64,000 nt of DNA from Flaccisagitta enflata (GCA_965153355.1 OZ231127.1:59520001-59584000), one strand, 5' to 3'; positions 24,492 through 37,616 are shown, numbered from the stretch's first letter. The notes: generated from the letters alone by a model not told the origin. Program-made: numbers and translations.

Positions 24492-25498
24492 CAGTGCGGC
24501 GCATTGAAAACAGGACAGTACATTTACGTATATTTCTCGGCTCAAAATGATATAATCATAGCTTTATCGGTGACCTATTTGAAGCTCTTCGAAAGACAAA
24601 GCGTTTGCCGCAAACCGCGTTTAAATCGGTCAATTCATTTGGACGCAGTGACGCTCTAAAGAGAAGCTATAAAAAATGGAATGGGTAAAAACTAACCATG
24701 GCAAAAAACAAAAAGCGAACCACTTGTATGTCAGTGTTTTACATCCATGCAATGAGAAAAACATAGCAAAATCTATGACCATTTTGAAGCTCTGCGAAAG
24801 ATCTTTCAAATGAGACCTTTCTGGATGCCCTAACTTTAACCGTTTAGAAATGGCATTAGGATGAAGACAGGCTGTCAACAATTTGGAAATTTACTACATG
24901 ATTTTAAGGGGTTATCTTTATTTCAACATAAAAATCAAACGCATTAAGTGAGATATTTGTTCTTGGCGCCATTTTAAAGAAAATTTGAAGCTCTTTAATT
25001 TGCCCATGGATATCGAGTATCAAAGACAATCCTAAGCTTCATCATTGACAAAAACAGAAAGACTTAAATTGCTTGTTGGAAAAATTTGAAATGAGCACTT
25101 TTTTCAAACAATGATTTTTTTTCTTCAAACCTATGCCATTTCTAAAGGAATAAAGTTGCAATGACCAGCATCATCGCATTTGGAAGATTTTTTGCAGGGC
25201 TTTTAAATGGTCATGAATTTTTTGTGTCTCAGGCCAATAGTTAAGCAGAAACCAGCATTACAAAGTGTCCTATGCCATAGTTACTTTTACAGTTTGGTGC
25301 CGCCTCACCGTCGACTACCTCGCCAACTTATTTGCCACGTTGCCATGCTCTATGGAGCTTGCCATCCAGGCCGAAGGCGGATCCATTAACTACAAACACA
25401 TGAGCGACGTATTCATCCGTATTTGGTTTCAATAATCCATTTCTGCGCAATAATATGCTATGGATACAAACTGTCCTGTTTTCAATGCGGCGCACCGT
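24492..25498. mobile_element. TIR element with CAGTGCGGCGCATTG ends
   Basis: Ends CAGTGCGGCGCATTGAAAAC and complement extend about 28 bases. Both are flanked by TA, as in Tc1/mariner-type insertions. The interior from 24695 to 25281 is a separate nested family Y element, leaving about 420 bp of its own. No transposase. Confidence 0.82.
24695..25281. mobile_element. TIR element, family Y copy 2 (nested)
   Basis: Ends ACCATGGCAAAAAA... and ...GCCATAGT, flanked by TA; 587 bp. It is wholly contained in the 24492-25498 element, so it arrived later. Confidence 0.7.
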
Positions 25499-25588
25499 AT
25501 ATACGATACTCATAGCTGGATGGGTTGGGGGTGGGGGGGAAGAGAAATACTTAATACAGCACTGAGCAATTGGCTTGGGCTTTTTGTA

Positions 25589-26190
25589 CAGTGGGGTTCG
25601 TGGAATAACAGCCTAAACTGGAGGAAGGTATTTAAGTGTCTTAATTTCATTTGACAAACTTGATATTTGAAATATAAGTTGTTCACTTGATGCTTTTGTC
25701 CCTGAGTTTTTTGGTTGCTATGGAAACCAAAATTATTTTTTTGAACATTTATAACAACTAGAATATCAATATTTTGACAAATATTATCAGGGAACATTGC
25801 TCAGAATTAAATTTGCTACAACTTTCCCACAGTATGTCCTGTAAGAATATTGCTCGTTTAGCCGTTGCTATGGAGCATCATTTTGCGGTTGCTAGGTGTG
25901 ATGCCCCTAAGCAACGGCCAAACGAGCAATATTCTTACAGAACATACTGTGGGAAAGTTGTAGCAAATTTAATTTTGAACAATGTTCCCTGACAATATTT
26001 CTCAAATCATTAATATTTTAGTGGTTATAAATGTTTGAAAAAATAATTTTGGTTTCCATAGCAACCAAAAAACTCAGGGACAAAAACATCGAGTGAACAA
26101 CTTATATTTCAAATATCAAGTTTGTCAAATGAAATTAAGACACTTGAATACCTTCCTCCAGTTTAGGCTGTTATTCCACGAACCCCACTG
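25589..26190. mobile_element. Palindromic MITE with family X core but different ends
   Basis: Ends CAGTGGGGTTCGTGGAATAA and complement, flanked by TA; 602 bp. The centre shares GCTACAACTTTCCCACAGTA, CTGTAAGAAT and the GCTCGTTTA/CGTTGCTA block with family X, yet the outer 150 bases are unrelated to it. X-box-like sites are at 25714-25727 and 26052-26065. Confidence 0.85.
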
Positions 26191-27323
26191 TATGACATCT
26201 GCTAAAATCTGAACTAGGGCGAGTATTGACATGATTTTTTTTTCAAGAAAATCATTTGGGTAGAAAATCACTTTGAGCAGGGCTTCAAGTTTGAAAGAAA
26301 TATGTAACATTGTAAAAACAGTGTGTCAATATTGCAACTTTTTTCAGATTGAGCAAAGGAGATCAATGGGAGTATGGCCAATGGCAGCATACCATCTTCC
26401 AAGTTTCAACCAATCACAGCTTTCCTGCTGTTTCCCTGCTATTTAAGCAGGGTGAAAGCATGGGCAAAGGGGCAATCTAGTACTGAATTTGATCATGACA
26501 GTTTGTCTGTAAGATAAAAAAAACAGCTTAAATCCCCTCTCCGCGGAAATAGTACAGTTGGAAAGAGAATAAAAAAATCTCTATCCTTATACTAATAAGG
26601 AATTCCTATACAAATGTTTTTAAAGAAATTCCTATACAAATGTTTTTAAAAAAAGCGCTCCAAAACTGGACGAAGTATAACTTACGTTGCTTCAAATTCC
26701 TAGTAAGAACCTTTTTTTTTTTCTTTTTTTTTTCTCAAGTTTATTTACCTTTCTTTACTCTTTCGTTTGGTACCTTCAAACCCGCGAAACTCTTTCTAGT
26801 TTTTCTGTCAGAGGGAATTTTCTGTAGCATGTTGTTATCACGGAAATACCCCACAAAACCGCTGTTTTTCACTTTGGATATCATATTACTACGAAAATAA
26901 ACGCTTTCTTTCTCAAGTAAGGGGGTATTTCTTCCTCAATTTGTATCTAGTTTTGGTAAAAAACATAAAAAGAAACGGAAAAAAAATGATTTAAATTTAC
27001 CCTCTTTCAAAACTTACGACATTCCTGAAATACAATTTGTACAGTCTATAGGAAAAATATTCTTTAAAGAATTTTTCTTAGTTGATTTTATGCAGATAAT
27101 TGTAACAATCTAAAAACCCTTTTTGACATTAATTTTTTATAACCTTTTCATTTTGAAATTTACAAACTGACTGTTAGTAAATGTGTGAGTTGATCAACAA
27201 AGACTGTTAGTCGAGCTGTTCAACATAAACTATGCAGCTAATGGAGATAACTAAATTCCTTTCATTTTAAAGGTGGCATTTTTTTAGCTTATTTGCAATT
27301 GAAATGCATTCCGCGTTTTGTCA
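26191..27323. other. Spacer 3' of the large gene, with a promoter-like patch
   Basis: At 26398-26448 on the plus strand, CCAATCACAG is followed 30 bases later by CTATTTAAGCAGG, an arrangement like a CCAAT box and TATA element. No coding sequence is recognised downstream. A 25-bp direct repeat (GAAATTCCTATACAAATGTT) lies near 26600-26650. On the minus strand this region is the 3' flank of the NACHT gene. Confidence 0.35.
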
Positions 27324-28526
27324 TTATTGCTTGACTGTGAATTCTAGCAATTGTGTTGCTAGTTGCAAATGACGGAAAAATCCTCCCACGCAAATGACTT
27401 TGGTCACTCGATCGCCTTTTCTCACTGCGACTGCTTTGTGGTTGCACAATCCTCCTTTCTCGCCACAGAATTCTGCCGGGATTTGATGACTTGCCTTCCA
27501 GGTTGACTTTTCTGCGTCGTAAAGCATGACTTCGTTGGAGGCATCTCTGTCCCAAACTTCTATGGCACCACCCAATAGCATAATTTGTTTGGGATCAAGG
27601 GGCGTGAGAGTGTGATAGGCGACTGCTTCCGGGAGACCAAAGTCCTGCAATTCTGTCCATTGACTTGTCTTTATCTCTAATACAAAGAAATCGTTCAGTC
27701 GTCTTCCTTCTTTCACTCCACCATGTATGAACACTTTTGTATCCAATTTTGCACAGCCACAGCTATCACGAGGCTTTGGCTGCGTGCCATTTGTAGTGAG
27801 TGAAGAAAAGGAATTCGTTTTTGTATTAAATTTCAAAACTTGATTTGTGTAACCTGCACTGTTTCCTCTTGTCCAGTCTCCACCTGTGATGTACTTCTCG
27901 CCTTCTTTGCGTCCTGAGTCAAAGCTGAACCCAAATCCAAAGTAGAGATTTTGGTCATGTGTCCAACCAACTGAGTCATAACGGGGCAAAGGCAAATCTC
28001 CTTCAATGAGGATGCGACTGAATCTGCCATTCAATGAAAGACTGGAAAGCTGGTTAGAGTCAACCCATTGAGCATTACGACCACCAAACATGAAGATTTG
28101 GTTTTCATGAATAACACTTGTGGCATATATGCTGGGGGGATGTACCTCGCCTCTTGCTCGAATCCTCTTCCATGATCTCTTTTTTATGTTGTAGATATGA
28201 ACCACACTTGGATCATTCAAACTTTCATCATGATCTTCCCCTCCCCAAACTACAATTTTCTCAGAAAGATTTTCGGCAATGAGCCCAATGCCAATAGGAA
28301 TATTCAATTTTGGATTGGTGCAATGAACCACTTCTGAATCTAAAGCGACATGTTTATTGAATGGTAAAACTCCCTTTGGAATATAGAACAGAATAGAATC
28401 TATTTTCTTTACCATAAGTGGGGTAAGGTCAAATGGCTTGTTTTCTGGCCAGTTGTAGATGGTAGGATGTTGTTTTTTTTCCTTTTGTTGGTGTTTTAGT
28501 TGTTGTGTTTGTTGTTGTTGTTGTGT

Positions 28527-28599
<73 letters not shown>

Positions 28600-28601
28600 G
28601 T

Positions 28602-28662
<61 letters not shown>

Positions 28663-31600
28663 GTCTCATCAGCAGATTCATTCTGCTTCATCTTCATGGG
28701 CATTTTGCATTTTACGCATGATATCTGCCCATGGTTCAAATGAGTTTTTAAAAAACGTCCCTTCAGTACTTTCAGTACTTTGCCATTAAAGGATAGCTTG
28801 GTCTCTTTAATCACTCCCTCAACCTTTGACATGACTTTGCTCAAACTGAATAGCTCATTATTCATGTTGCAGTCAAATTGCACAATCTCACAAAGGATTT
28901 GTGCAACACCCCATTCATTTGCAGCAGTTTTGCATTGTTGCAAAAAGTGAGTTGTAACTTGTACAACTGTGTCTGTGTAATCTTGCTTTGTGTCACTTCT
29001 TTGTATTTGGGCCATGATGCAACGAAAAACCGACAAGTGGCTCTCGTTGAGAACTTTATTGCCGTCATGCTGTGGGAGTTTATCTGCTGCCTGGCTGCCA
29101 AAATGAGCTACAATGTACTCCCGCATGTTGTAATGATAGAACAAGAAGACCTGTTTCTGGTTCTCAGTTTTTTGATCGAAAATGTCCAGCCGTAATATGA
29201 AGTTTTGATCCTTTTCACTCATACCAGCTCTGCTCAATTCCTTTCTTAACATCGCCTCATCAAGATTTTGAAAGCCAACTAAGGAGTTTCCATTGCAGGC
29301 AAAGATTGCTTGAGCTAACTTGACCAACAATTCTTTGTGGTCTGCCATGACATCTTTCAATCCTCGTTTTAGTAGTGCATTTCTCCTTTCGTGCAGTTTT
29401 GGAACGGCATCAGTTGATAGCAATGCTGGTTTTTCCAGAGAAACATCAATATCTTTGAGCTCAGTTGACTTTAGTATGACTGCCATGATGCCGTCAGTGA
29501 TGTCCATCTCATTCTGCACATCACCATCAAATGTTTCTTCATCAAACAGCCGACAGATCATTGCTGCATTAATCGGTATTGGAAATGCAGATGCTATGGC
29601 GGAATTGGTTTTCCAAGCATTTATGAGCAGGTCACGTTTTGTCTCAGCGTTTGCTCCACTGAAAGGGAATATGTGCATGAATTCTTTGCATTGGTCAGGA
29701 TCTAGATCTTCCATACGGAATTCAGTTGCCCGAAGAATGGATGATCCCAAGATGGGTTTACCCTCTTCCCTTGTTAGCATGACAAAAACGCTTTTAGAGA
29801 ATCGCTGTTGACTGTTCAAAAGGAATTTCTCAGCATCTGGGCGGGATTGGCTCTCGTCAATTCCATCTAACATCCACACCACTCTCTCCTGATGAGTACG
29901 CATGGCTTCCTCTATGGCATATAGTTCTGTTTTATTGAATTCACTGTGAAGAACTTGATACTGATTCAGCATGTTTTCAAATATGGTTTTGCCATAGTCA
30001 ACTTGTTTCATGTCTAAACGTATGACAACATCACATTCATCGAGATATTCTCCGTTTGCCCAGTGGACCATCACCTTCCTTGCTGCTGTTGTCTTGCCTC
30101 GTCCACCCGCGGCAACAATGAGAATCAGTCTTTTTTCACTGTAGATTCCTTCTTTGATAATATCACTGATGGCAACAAATTGAACTTTTTCAAATTCTTC
30201 GTCCTGAGATGAGATGCTCTCAGAATCAGAATCCTCATCTGTTGGTTGTGGAACAAATCCTGGTTCTAATTCAGCCTCAAAATCCCCAAAGCTTGTGTAT
30301 CCTGAAGCTGCATTGTCAGCTTCTGGATCAGGTTGGGTGGGTTTTTCTTTTGAGGTAGCCTTTTCAATATCTTTATTGATAACAAAACAGCGCATTGATT
30401 GGTTTAGAATTGTTTTCGATAAATCCAGAAGGGTTGATGATGCTGGAATGCGTATTGTGGACAGATTTGTTCTGATATGATTCTGAAGCGCAGTTCGCAA
30501 ACTACTGAGAATGAATGACATTTGGGTGTCGGCCTTAGTTTTTACCTTGTGATCCAACTCCAGCTTATCCAACTTATCCAGCTGATCCAGCTTATCCAGC
30601 TTGTCCAGCTTGTCCAGCTTATCCAGCTTGTCCAGCTTATTTGTTTGTTGGAGAGTTTGTTGGAGAGTTTCTTTTGTTTCCTGAAACGATTGGCACAAAT
30701 CATCCATCATCTGAATAATCCTTTCTTGCTTTTTGTGCATTGTTTGAATTTCAGGATCCTGCATATTGCCTTGTTTGATCTTCAAATAAAGTTCATTCCA
30801 TTTTGTGGCGTATTTGGCATCTTCATTAAACATAGAAGAGATAATGTCTAAAATTTGAGCAAAGATTTTCTCAAATTCTGTCTTAGCAACCGAAACGGTT
30901 GTGCCATGCGCAGAAGCATTGCGAAGTTTTTTTAAAGAATCAAATGTAGCGCGGTGCATGTCACTACCAAGCTTCATCAAAATATGACCAATGATGGTTA
31001 TGTCAAGATCGTCAAAAACAACTACATCAACCCCATTGATTTCAACCTTGGGTTGCTTCTTGAAAAAGTAATACTTAGTCATGTGATCATGATTTTCATT
31101 GAACCACTTGATCCAAAGTTCCCCATTGTTCCAAGGCTTCTCATACTTCTTTTTCAGTATCATGATGAGAAAGTCATGGCACATTATAGAAGAGATTTTG
31201 ACAGCCGCATCTAAGCGCAACTGAAGTTGATGGTTTTCATCATAGATGTTGGGAGGTGTACATGCTTTGAAGGATGTAGATGCTGTAGATGCTGATGGAG
31301 GATTGATGATGGTTGACAACGATGACATTGGTAATGATGATAATGTGGATATTGACGATGATGTTGGTGGCGTTGATGTTAATGGTGGAAAGGACGATGA
31401 TATTGGAGGTCCTTTTGTTGGATCAACGGTTGTTACTGGTGATGAGAATGGCAATGTCAAAGGTATCATTGATGGATCAGTGGAGATTGACGACAATGGT
31501 GACGAGGGTGTTGATGGAAACAATGATGTTCCGGAAGGTACTGTCGTAGGATCAACTGTTGTTACAGGTGATGAAAATGGCGATGTCAAAGGTCCCATAG

Positions 31601-33836
31601 AAGGATCAGTGGGAGTTGACGACAATGATGACGAGGCTGTGGATGATCTGGGAGGTGCTGTCAGAGGATCAACTGCTGTAATAGGTGCTGTTAAAGGATC
31701 AACTGCTGTTACAGGTGCTGTTGGAGGGTCAACTGCTGTTACAGGAACTGTTAGAGGATCAAATTTGGTTAAAGGTACTGTCGGAGGATCAACTGCTGTT
31801 ACAGGCGCTGTTGGAGGATCAACTGCTGTTACAGGTGCTGTTGGAGGATCAACTGCTGTTACAGGTGCTGTTGGAGGATCAACTGCTGTTACAGGCACTG
31901 TTGGAGGATCAACTGCTGTTACAGGTGCTGCCGGAGGAGCAACTGCTGCTATAGGTGCGGTCAGAGGAGCAACTGCTGCTATAGGTGCGGTCAGAGGATC
32001 AACTGCTGTTACAGGCGCTGTCGGAGGATCAACTGCTGTTACAGGTGCTGTTGGAGGATCAACAGCTGTAAAAGATGCTGTCAGTGGATCAACTGCTGTT
32101 ACAGGTGCTGTAGGTGGATCAACTGCTGCTACAAGTGCTGTCAGAGGATCAACTGCTGTTACAGGCGCTGTTGGAGGATCAACTGCTGTTACAGGAGCTG
32201 GCGTAGGATCAACTGCTGTTACAGGTGCTGTTGGAGGATCAACTGCAGTTACAGGTGCTGTTGGAGGACCAACTGCTGTAAAAGGTGATGACAGAGGATC
32301 AACTGCTGTTACAGGTGCTGTTGGAGGACCAACTGCTGTAAAAGGTGCTGTTAGAGGATCAAATGCTGTTACAGGGGCTGTTTGAGGATCAACTGCTGTT
32401 ACAGGTGCTGTTGGAGGATCAACTGCTGTTTCAGGTGCTGTTGGAGGATCAATGGTTGTTAAAGGTACTGTCAGAGGATCAACTGCTGTTACAGGTGCTG
32501 TTGGAGGATCAACTGCTGTTACAGGGGTTGTCAGAGGATCAACTGCTGTTACAGGTGCTGTTGGAGGATCAACTGCTGTTACAGGGGTTGTCAGAGGACC
32601 AACCGCTGTTACAGGTGCTGTCGGAGAATCAACTGCAGTTACAGGTGCTGTTGGAGGATCAACTGCTGTTACAGGTGCTGTTGGAGGATCAACTGCTGTT
32701 ACAGGTGCTGTCGGAGGATCAACTGCTGTTACAGGTGCTGTTAGAGGATCAACTGCTGTTACAGGTGCTGTTGGAGGATCAACTGCTGTTACAGGTGCTG
32801 TTGGAGGATCAACTGCTGTTTCAGGTGCTGTTGGAGGATCAACTGCTGTTTCAGGTGCTGTTGGAGGATCAACTGCTGTTACAGGTGCTGTTGGAGGATC
32901 AACTGCTGTTACAGGTGCTGTTGGAGGATCAACTGCTGTTACAGGGGCTGTCGGAGGATCAACTGCTGTTACAGGTGCTGTCGGAGGATTAACTTCTGTT
33001 ACAGGTGCTGTTGGAGGATCAACTGCTGTTACAGGTGCTGTTGGAGGATCAACTGCTGTTATAGGTGCTGTTGGAGGATCAACTGCTGTTACAGGTGCTG
33101 TCAGAGGATCAACTGTTGTTTCAGGTGCTATCAAGGGATCAACTGCTGTTACAGGTGCTGTCGGAGGATCAACTGCTTTTACAGATGCTGCTGGAGGACC
33201 AACTGCTGTAAAAGGTGCTGTCAGAGGATCAAATGCTGTTACAGGTGCTGTTGGAGCATCAACCGCTGTTACAGCTGCTGTTGGAGGATCAACTGCCATT
33301 ACCAGCGCTGTTGGAGGATCAACTACTGTTACAGGTGCTATTGGAGGATCAACTGCTGTTACAGGTGCTATTGGAGGATCAACTGCTGTAACAGGTGCTG
33401 TTGGAAGATCAACTGCTGTTACAGGTGCTGTTGGAGGATCAACTGCTATTACAGGTGCTGTCAAAAGATCAACTGCTGTTATAGGTGCTGCTGGTGGATC
33501 AACTGCTGTTACAGAAGCTGTTGGATGATCAACTACTGTTACAGGTGCTGTTGAAGGTTCAACTGCTGTTACAGGTGATAAAAATGGTAATGTCAAAGGT
33601 GCGATTGAAGGATCAGTGGGGGATGACAATAATGGTGACGAGAGAGGTGATGACAAAATCAATGATGGTCTGGAAGGTATTGCCAGAGGATTGGAAGTTT
33701 TTGTGGATGAGGTAAATGATGGCAGTGAAGGAGCCAAATGAGGTTCATTGGTTGTTAATATTGATGTTTCAAGTGACTGTGATGATGATGATGGAAGCAA
33801 TGATGATGTGGGAGGTTCTGCTGGAGATGAGGCCAT
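27324..33836 (-). CDS. HEPN-NACHT-Kelch STAND protein (NLR-like), 2170 aa, apparently intronless
   Basis: Probably a cytosolic STAND NTPase that oligomerises on ligand sensing. The start is the first in-frame ATG (33834-33836; G at -3 and G at +4), 51 bases after an in-frame stop; a longer reading would need TTG. Order: Ser/Pro/Thr-rich head (1-85); about 64 decapeptides [10 protein letters not shown] (85-730); second Pro/Ser stretch; HEPN-like domain (about 865-1020) with RNASAH at 972-977, the R-x4-H motif, closest in style to DZIP3-type HEPN; KLDKLD coiled coil (about 1065-1095). NACHT follows (about 1235-1560): Walker A AAGGRGKT (Lys1248, first Gly replaced by Ala), Walker [10 protein letters not shown] (Asp1324), and a winged-helix-like part ending [15 protein letters not shown] Gln run (1725-1780) precedes 5-6 Kelch blades (about 1840-2170; MFGG, IHGG, LLGG). 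The family fit is firm for NACHT and Kelch, good for HEPN. Function is inferred. No lesion is seen. Confidence 0.92.
28497..28662 (-). repeat. (CAA)n polyglutamine tract inside the large CDS
   Basis: A GTT array on the plus strand encodes about 50 Gln with scattered Thr (ACA). It links the NACHT C-terminal part to the Kelch propeller and stays in frame. Confidence 0.95.
30555..30643 (-). repeat. 9-bp tandem encoding (Lys-Leu-Asp)n
   Basis: CTTATCCAG/CTTGTCCAG units on the plus strand encode about nine Leu-Asp-Lys triplets, predicted to form a charged helix or coiled coil between HEPN and NACHT. Confidence 0.85.
31650..33590 (-). repeat. 30-bp minisatellite coding for decapeptides
   Basis: About 64 units of 30 bp (plus-strand unit AGGATCAACTGCTGTTACAG plus GTGCTGTTGG) encode [10 protein letters not shown] on the minus strand. 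All variants keep the frame. The opposite strand also stays open for long stretches, which is a by-product of the repeat and not a second gene. Confidence 0.95.
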
Positions 33837-33863
33837 AGCTTGCTTAGTGGTAGCAGTATTCAA

Positions 33864-34449
33864 TTTGCTTGATTTTTTGTAATTCTATTATTAACAAAAT
33901 GCTGTTGAGTGCAGTCAAGCCGGTGTTTGGAACTATCAGTTCCTCCAATTTCAATTTTGAAACGGACGTGGTGGAATGAAGATAATAATTGACTTCTTTA
34001 GTATCATTATACTGAGAGGACAGAGCAACCTTTTACTTGAGAGAAAAAATACTCTTGTTACCGTTGATTTATTCAAATTTTGACACAACTCTTGAGATGC
34101 TTTGCTTTGTTCATTTGCTTTGCTTTGCTTTGTTTTGTTTATATGCTTTGCTTCCCTTGGCTTTACTTTGCTTTGCTTAGCTTGCTTTGTTTGCTTTGCA
34201 AATGACAACAACTATCAGTGTCGCTACGTTCTTGCTACTATTACATTGTATCCTTGATATATTTGAATGTAGGCTGTCAATCTTTTTTCCACCGTTGTTA
34301 CATCGAACCCCATATGGCATTTGAAGACCAAATATTTGCTATTTGCATTGCATCATCGTCCATTTGACTGTCATATTTTCCATTCCATTCCTATGAATGT
34401 GGAAAAACAAGCCAAATCCTCATTTTGGCAGGGGCAGTTGCAGAGACTA
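33864..34449. other. 5' flank of the large gene
   Basis: No clear TATA box or upstream exon. A GCTTTGCTTT-type degenerate tandem lies at about 34095-34200. Transcription of the minus-strand gene should begin here or in the adjoining element, but I see no deciding signal. Confidence 0.35.
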
Positions 34450-34805
34450 CAGGGTGATTTTTTTCCAACTGGGGGATGGTGTTAAGACTTTATATCAAAA
34501 TGATGCAATATCTGGTAAACCAACATTTACTACTCAATGGACAAAAATATTTTTGATCAAATTGTTTGCAATTTGATGAAAATTACCAATAAAGGCGGCT
34601 CTCGCCGACCGGAAAAAAGTCGTAAATGGGAGTCTTTTTTTTCAGTGCATGTTCTTGTGTGTGCATCTCATGATGTCTGGTTGACTGCCTGCCTGTTTTT
34701 GTTATTAAATCTGTCTCTCTGTGTCTCTTTTTTGGTTTTCCTTTGTCTTTGAGTGTGTGTGTTTATGTGTGTTTGTGCGTGCATGTGCATGTGCGTGCGT
34801 GAATG

Positions 34806-35399
<594 letters not shown>

Positions 35400-35400
<1 letters not shown>

Positions 35401-35772
35401 AAGCAGAGTAAAATGCAAAACCTAGCGTCATAAAAGTTTGGGTCAATTTGTGTAACATCATGACATTTCTCTTCTGTTACAAAGGCCCCAAAAAATAGGA
35501 TCAATGAAAAATTTCGATTTTGCAAAAATGCGAAAAAATAAAAAAAGATTCAAAAATTCATAGCGCCAAAACTAATGATCGTAGAGACTTCTGGTTGGCG
35601 CCATTTGAAAGAGAAAAATCAGCTCTTTCTTAGCTGTGAATATCAAAAAATGTATACTCCCAGCCCTAAAATGACCCAACTTGCTAAAATTGCCCCAAGC
35701 CGAAAATGGAAAATTTTATTTCTCCCCTACGTTTCAAAAAGTCGAATTACATAATTCGACTTTTTTCCAATC
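35400..35772 (+). repeat. 370-bp direct repeat unit, copy 1
   Basis: Begins AAGCAGAGTAAAATGCAAAA and ends with the near-palindrome GTCGAATTACATAATTCGAC. Copy 2 is at 36650-37018 and is roughly 85% alike by eye. Confidence 0.85.
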
Positions 35773-35911
35773 ATTGGGAAAAATGAAAGCATTTAAGGCG
35801 GCTATGGCCTACTTTAAAAAAGGCCATACCGTGACACAAGTTGCATGCAAGTGTGTGTGTATTCATTAGTGAGAGAAATGAAAGCAATTAAAGTGGCTAT
35901 GGCCCACTTTA

Positions 35912-36068
35912 AAAACAAGGCCAGATTCAAGGCAAGACATTTGTAGATGGTTGGGCGGGAGCAGTAATGCGAAAACTGCTCACAGTTCAGAAATATGGCC
36001 AACAAAGGGACAGACAGATGGATGGACCGACGGTCACGGCAAGGTGTAGAGTCCCGTGTCCGCGACTA
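35912..36068 (-). repeat. Family A repeat, minus copy
   Basis: Read on the minus strand it begins AGTCGCGGACACGGGACTCT and ends AATCTGGCCTTGTTT. The right-hand CGCGACT motif has been lost. Confidence 0.7.
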
Positions 36069-36099
36069 AACATTACAGTTTTAGTTGCATATATCTCTC

Positions 36100-36649
<550 letters not shown>

Positions 36650-36650
<1 letters not shown>

Positions 36651-37018
36651 CAGAGAAAAATGCAAAAACTAGCGTCATAAAAGTTAAAGTCAACTTGCGT
36701 AACATATTTTCTGTTTTCCTCTGTTACATAAGGCAAAAAAATGGGATCAATAAAAAATATTGATTTTTGCAAAAATGCGAAAAATAAAAAAAGATTTAAA
36801 AAATCATAGCGCAAAAAATAATCATCATAGAGACCTCTGGTTGGCGCCATTTGAAAGAGAAAAATAAGCTCTTTCTTAGCTGTGAATATCAAAAAAAGTA
36901 TCATCCCAGCCCAAAAACGGCTCAACTTTCTAAAATTGTCTCAAATCCAAAATGGAAAACTTTATTTCTCCCCTACGTTTCAAAAAGTCGAATTACGTAA
37001 TTCGACTTTTTTCCAACA
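36650..37018 (+). repeat. 370-bp direct repeat unit, copy 2
   Basis: The end is the perfect 20-bp palindrome GTCGAATTACGTAATTCGAC within AAAAA/TTTTT arms, a strong hairpin. One base of it differs in copy 1. Confidence 0.85.
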
Positions 37019-37452
37019 ACTGCATTAGATCCAAGGTAAAGTTTATTTTTTTACTGTATTGCACATGGAAATTAAGTTTTTAAACAATGATAAATCTAAC
37101 CTCAAAATTATCAATAATTAAAAGAAATGTTACTAAAAGTTGTAAAATTGAACAGAAATTCTAATATTTGGCTGGAATATATTGAGTTTTGCAAAATTAG
37201 GATCAATAATATATCAAAATCATAATCTGAATTTGATTAAGTTTGAATGATCAATAATGCCAAGTTATGGTCAAAATTGGTCAAAAATATATTTTTTCTT
37301 TGTTAAATAGTAAATCTATAAATATGAAGCAATTTCTGACCATAAACTAACTTTGGTTTTTCCTACTGTTATATCATTTTGACATAAAGTTTTGATAATT
37401 ACCCCCAATTGAAAAAAAATCACCGTGTAAAATCATGTGCACTAACTTCTAA

Positions 37453-37616
37453 AACAAGGCCGGATACACGGCACCCTAGTCACGGATGGGTGGACAGGGG
37501 CAGTATGGCAAAAAGCCGCTCACATTTAAAAAAAGATACCAACCTACGGAAAGACGGATGGACCAACTGATGGACTGAAACAACAAGCTCTAGAGTCGCA
37601 TGCCCGCGACTAAACA
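37453..37616 (-). repeat. Family A repeat, minus copy
   Basis: Minus strand begins AGTCGCGGGCATGCGACTCT and ends TATCCGGCCTTGTTTT. Confidence 0.75.

Noticed and set aside
31246-33528. Two plus-strand ORFs of 379 and 358 codons opposite the large gene
   Set aside because: They are the antisense of the 30-bp coding minisatellite (Gly/Ala/Val/Thr repeats). The minus strand carries the continuous frame into HEPN and NACHT.
33837-33863. A start nine codons upstream for the large CDS
   Set aside because: That codon is TTG. The first ATG after the in-frame stop at 33885-33887 is at 33836 and has good context.
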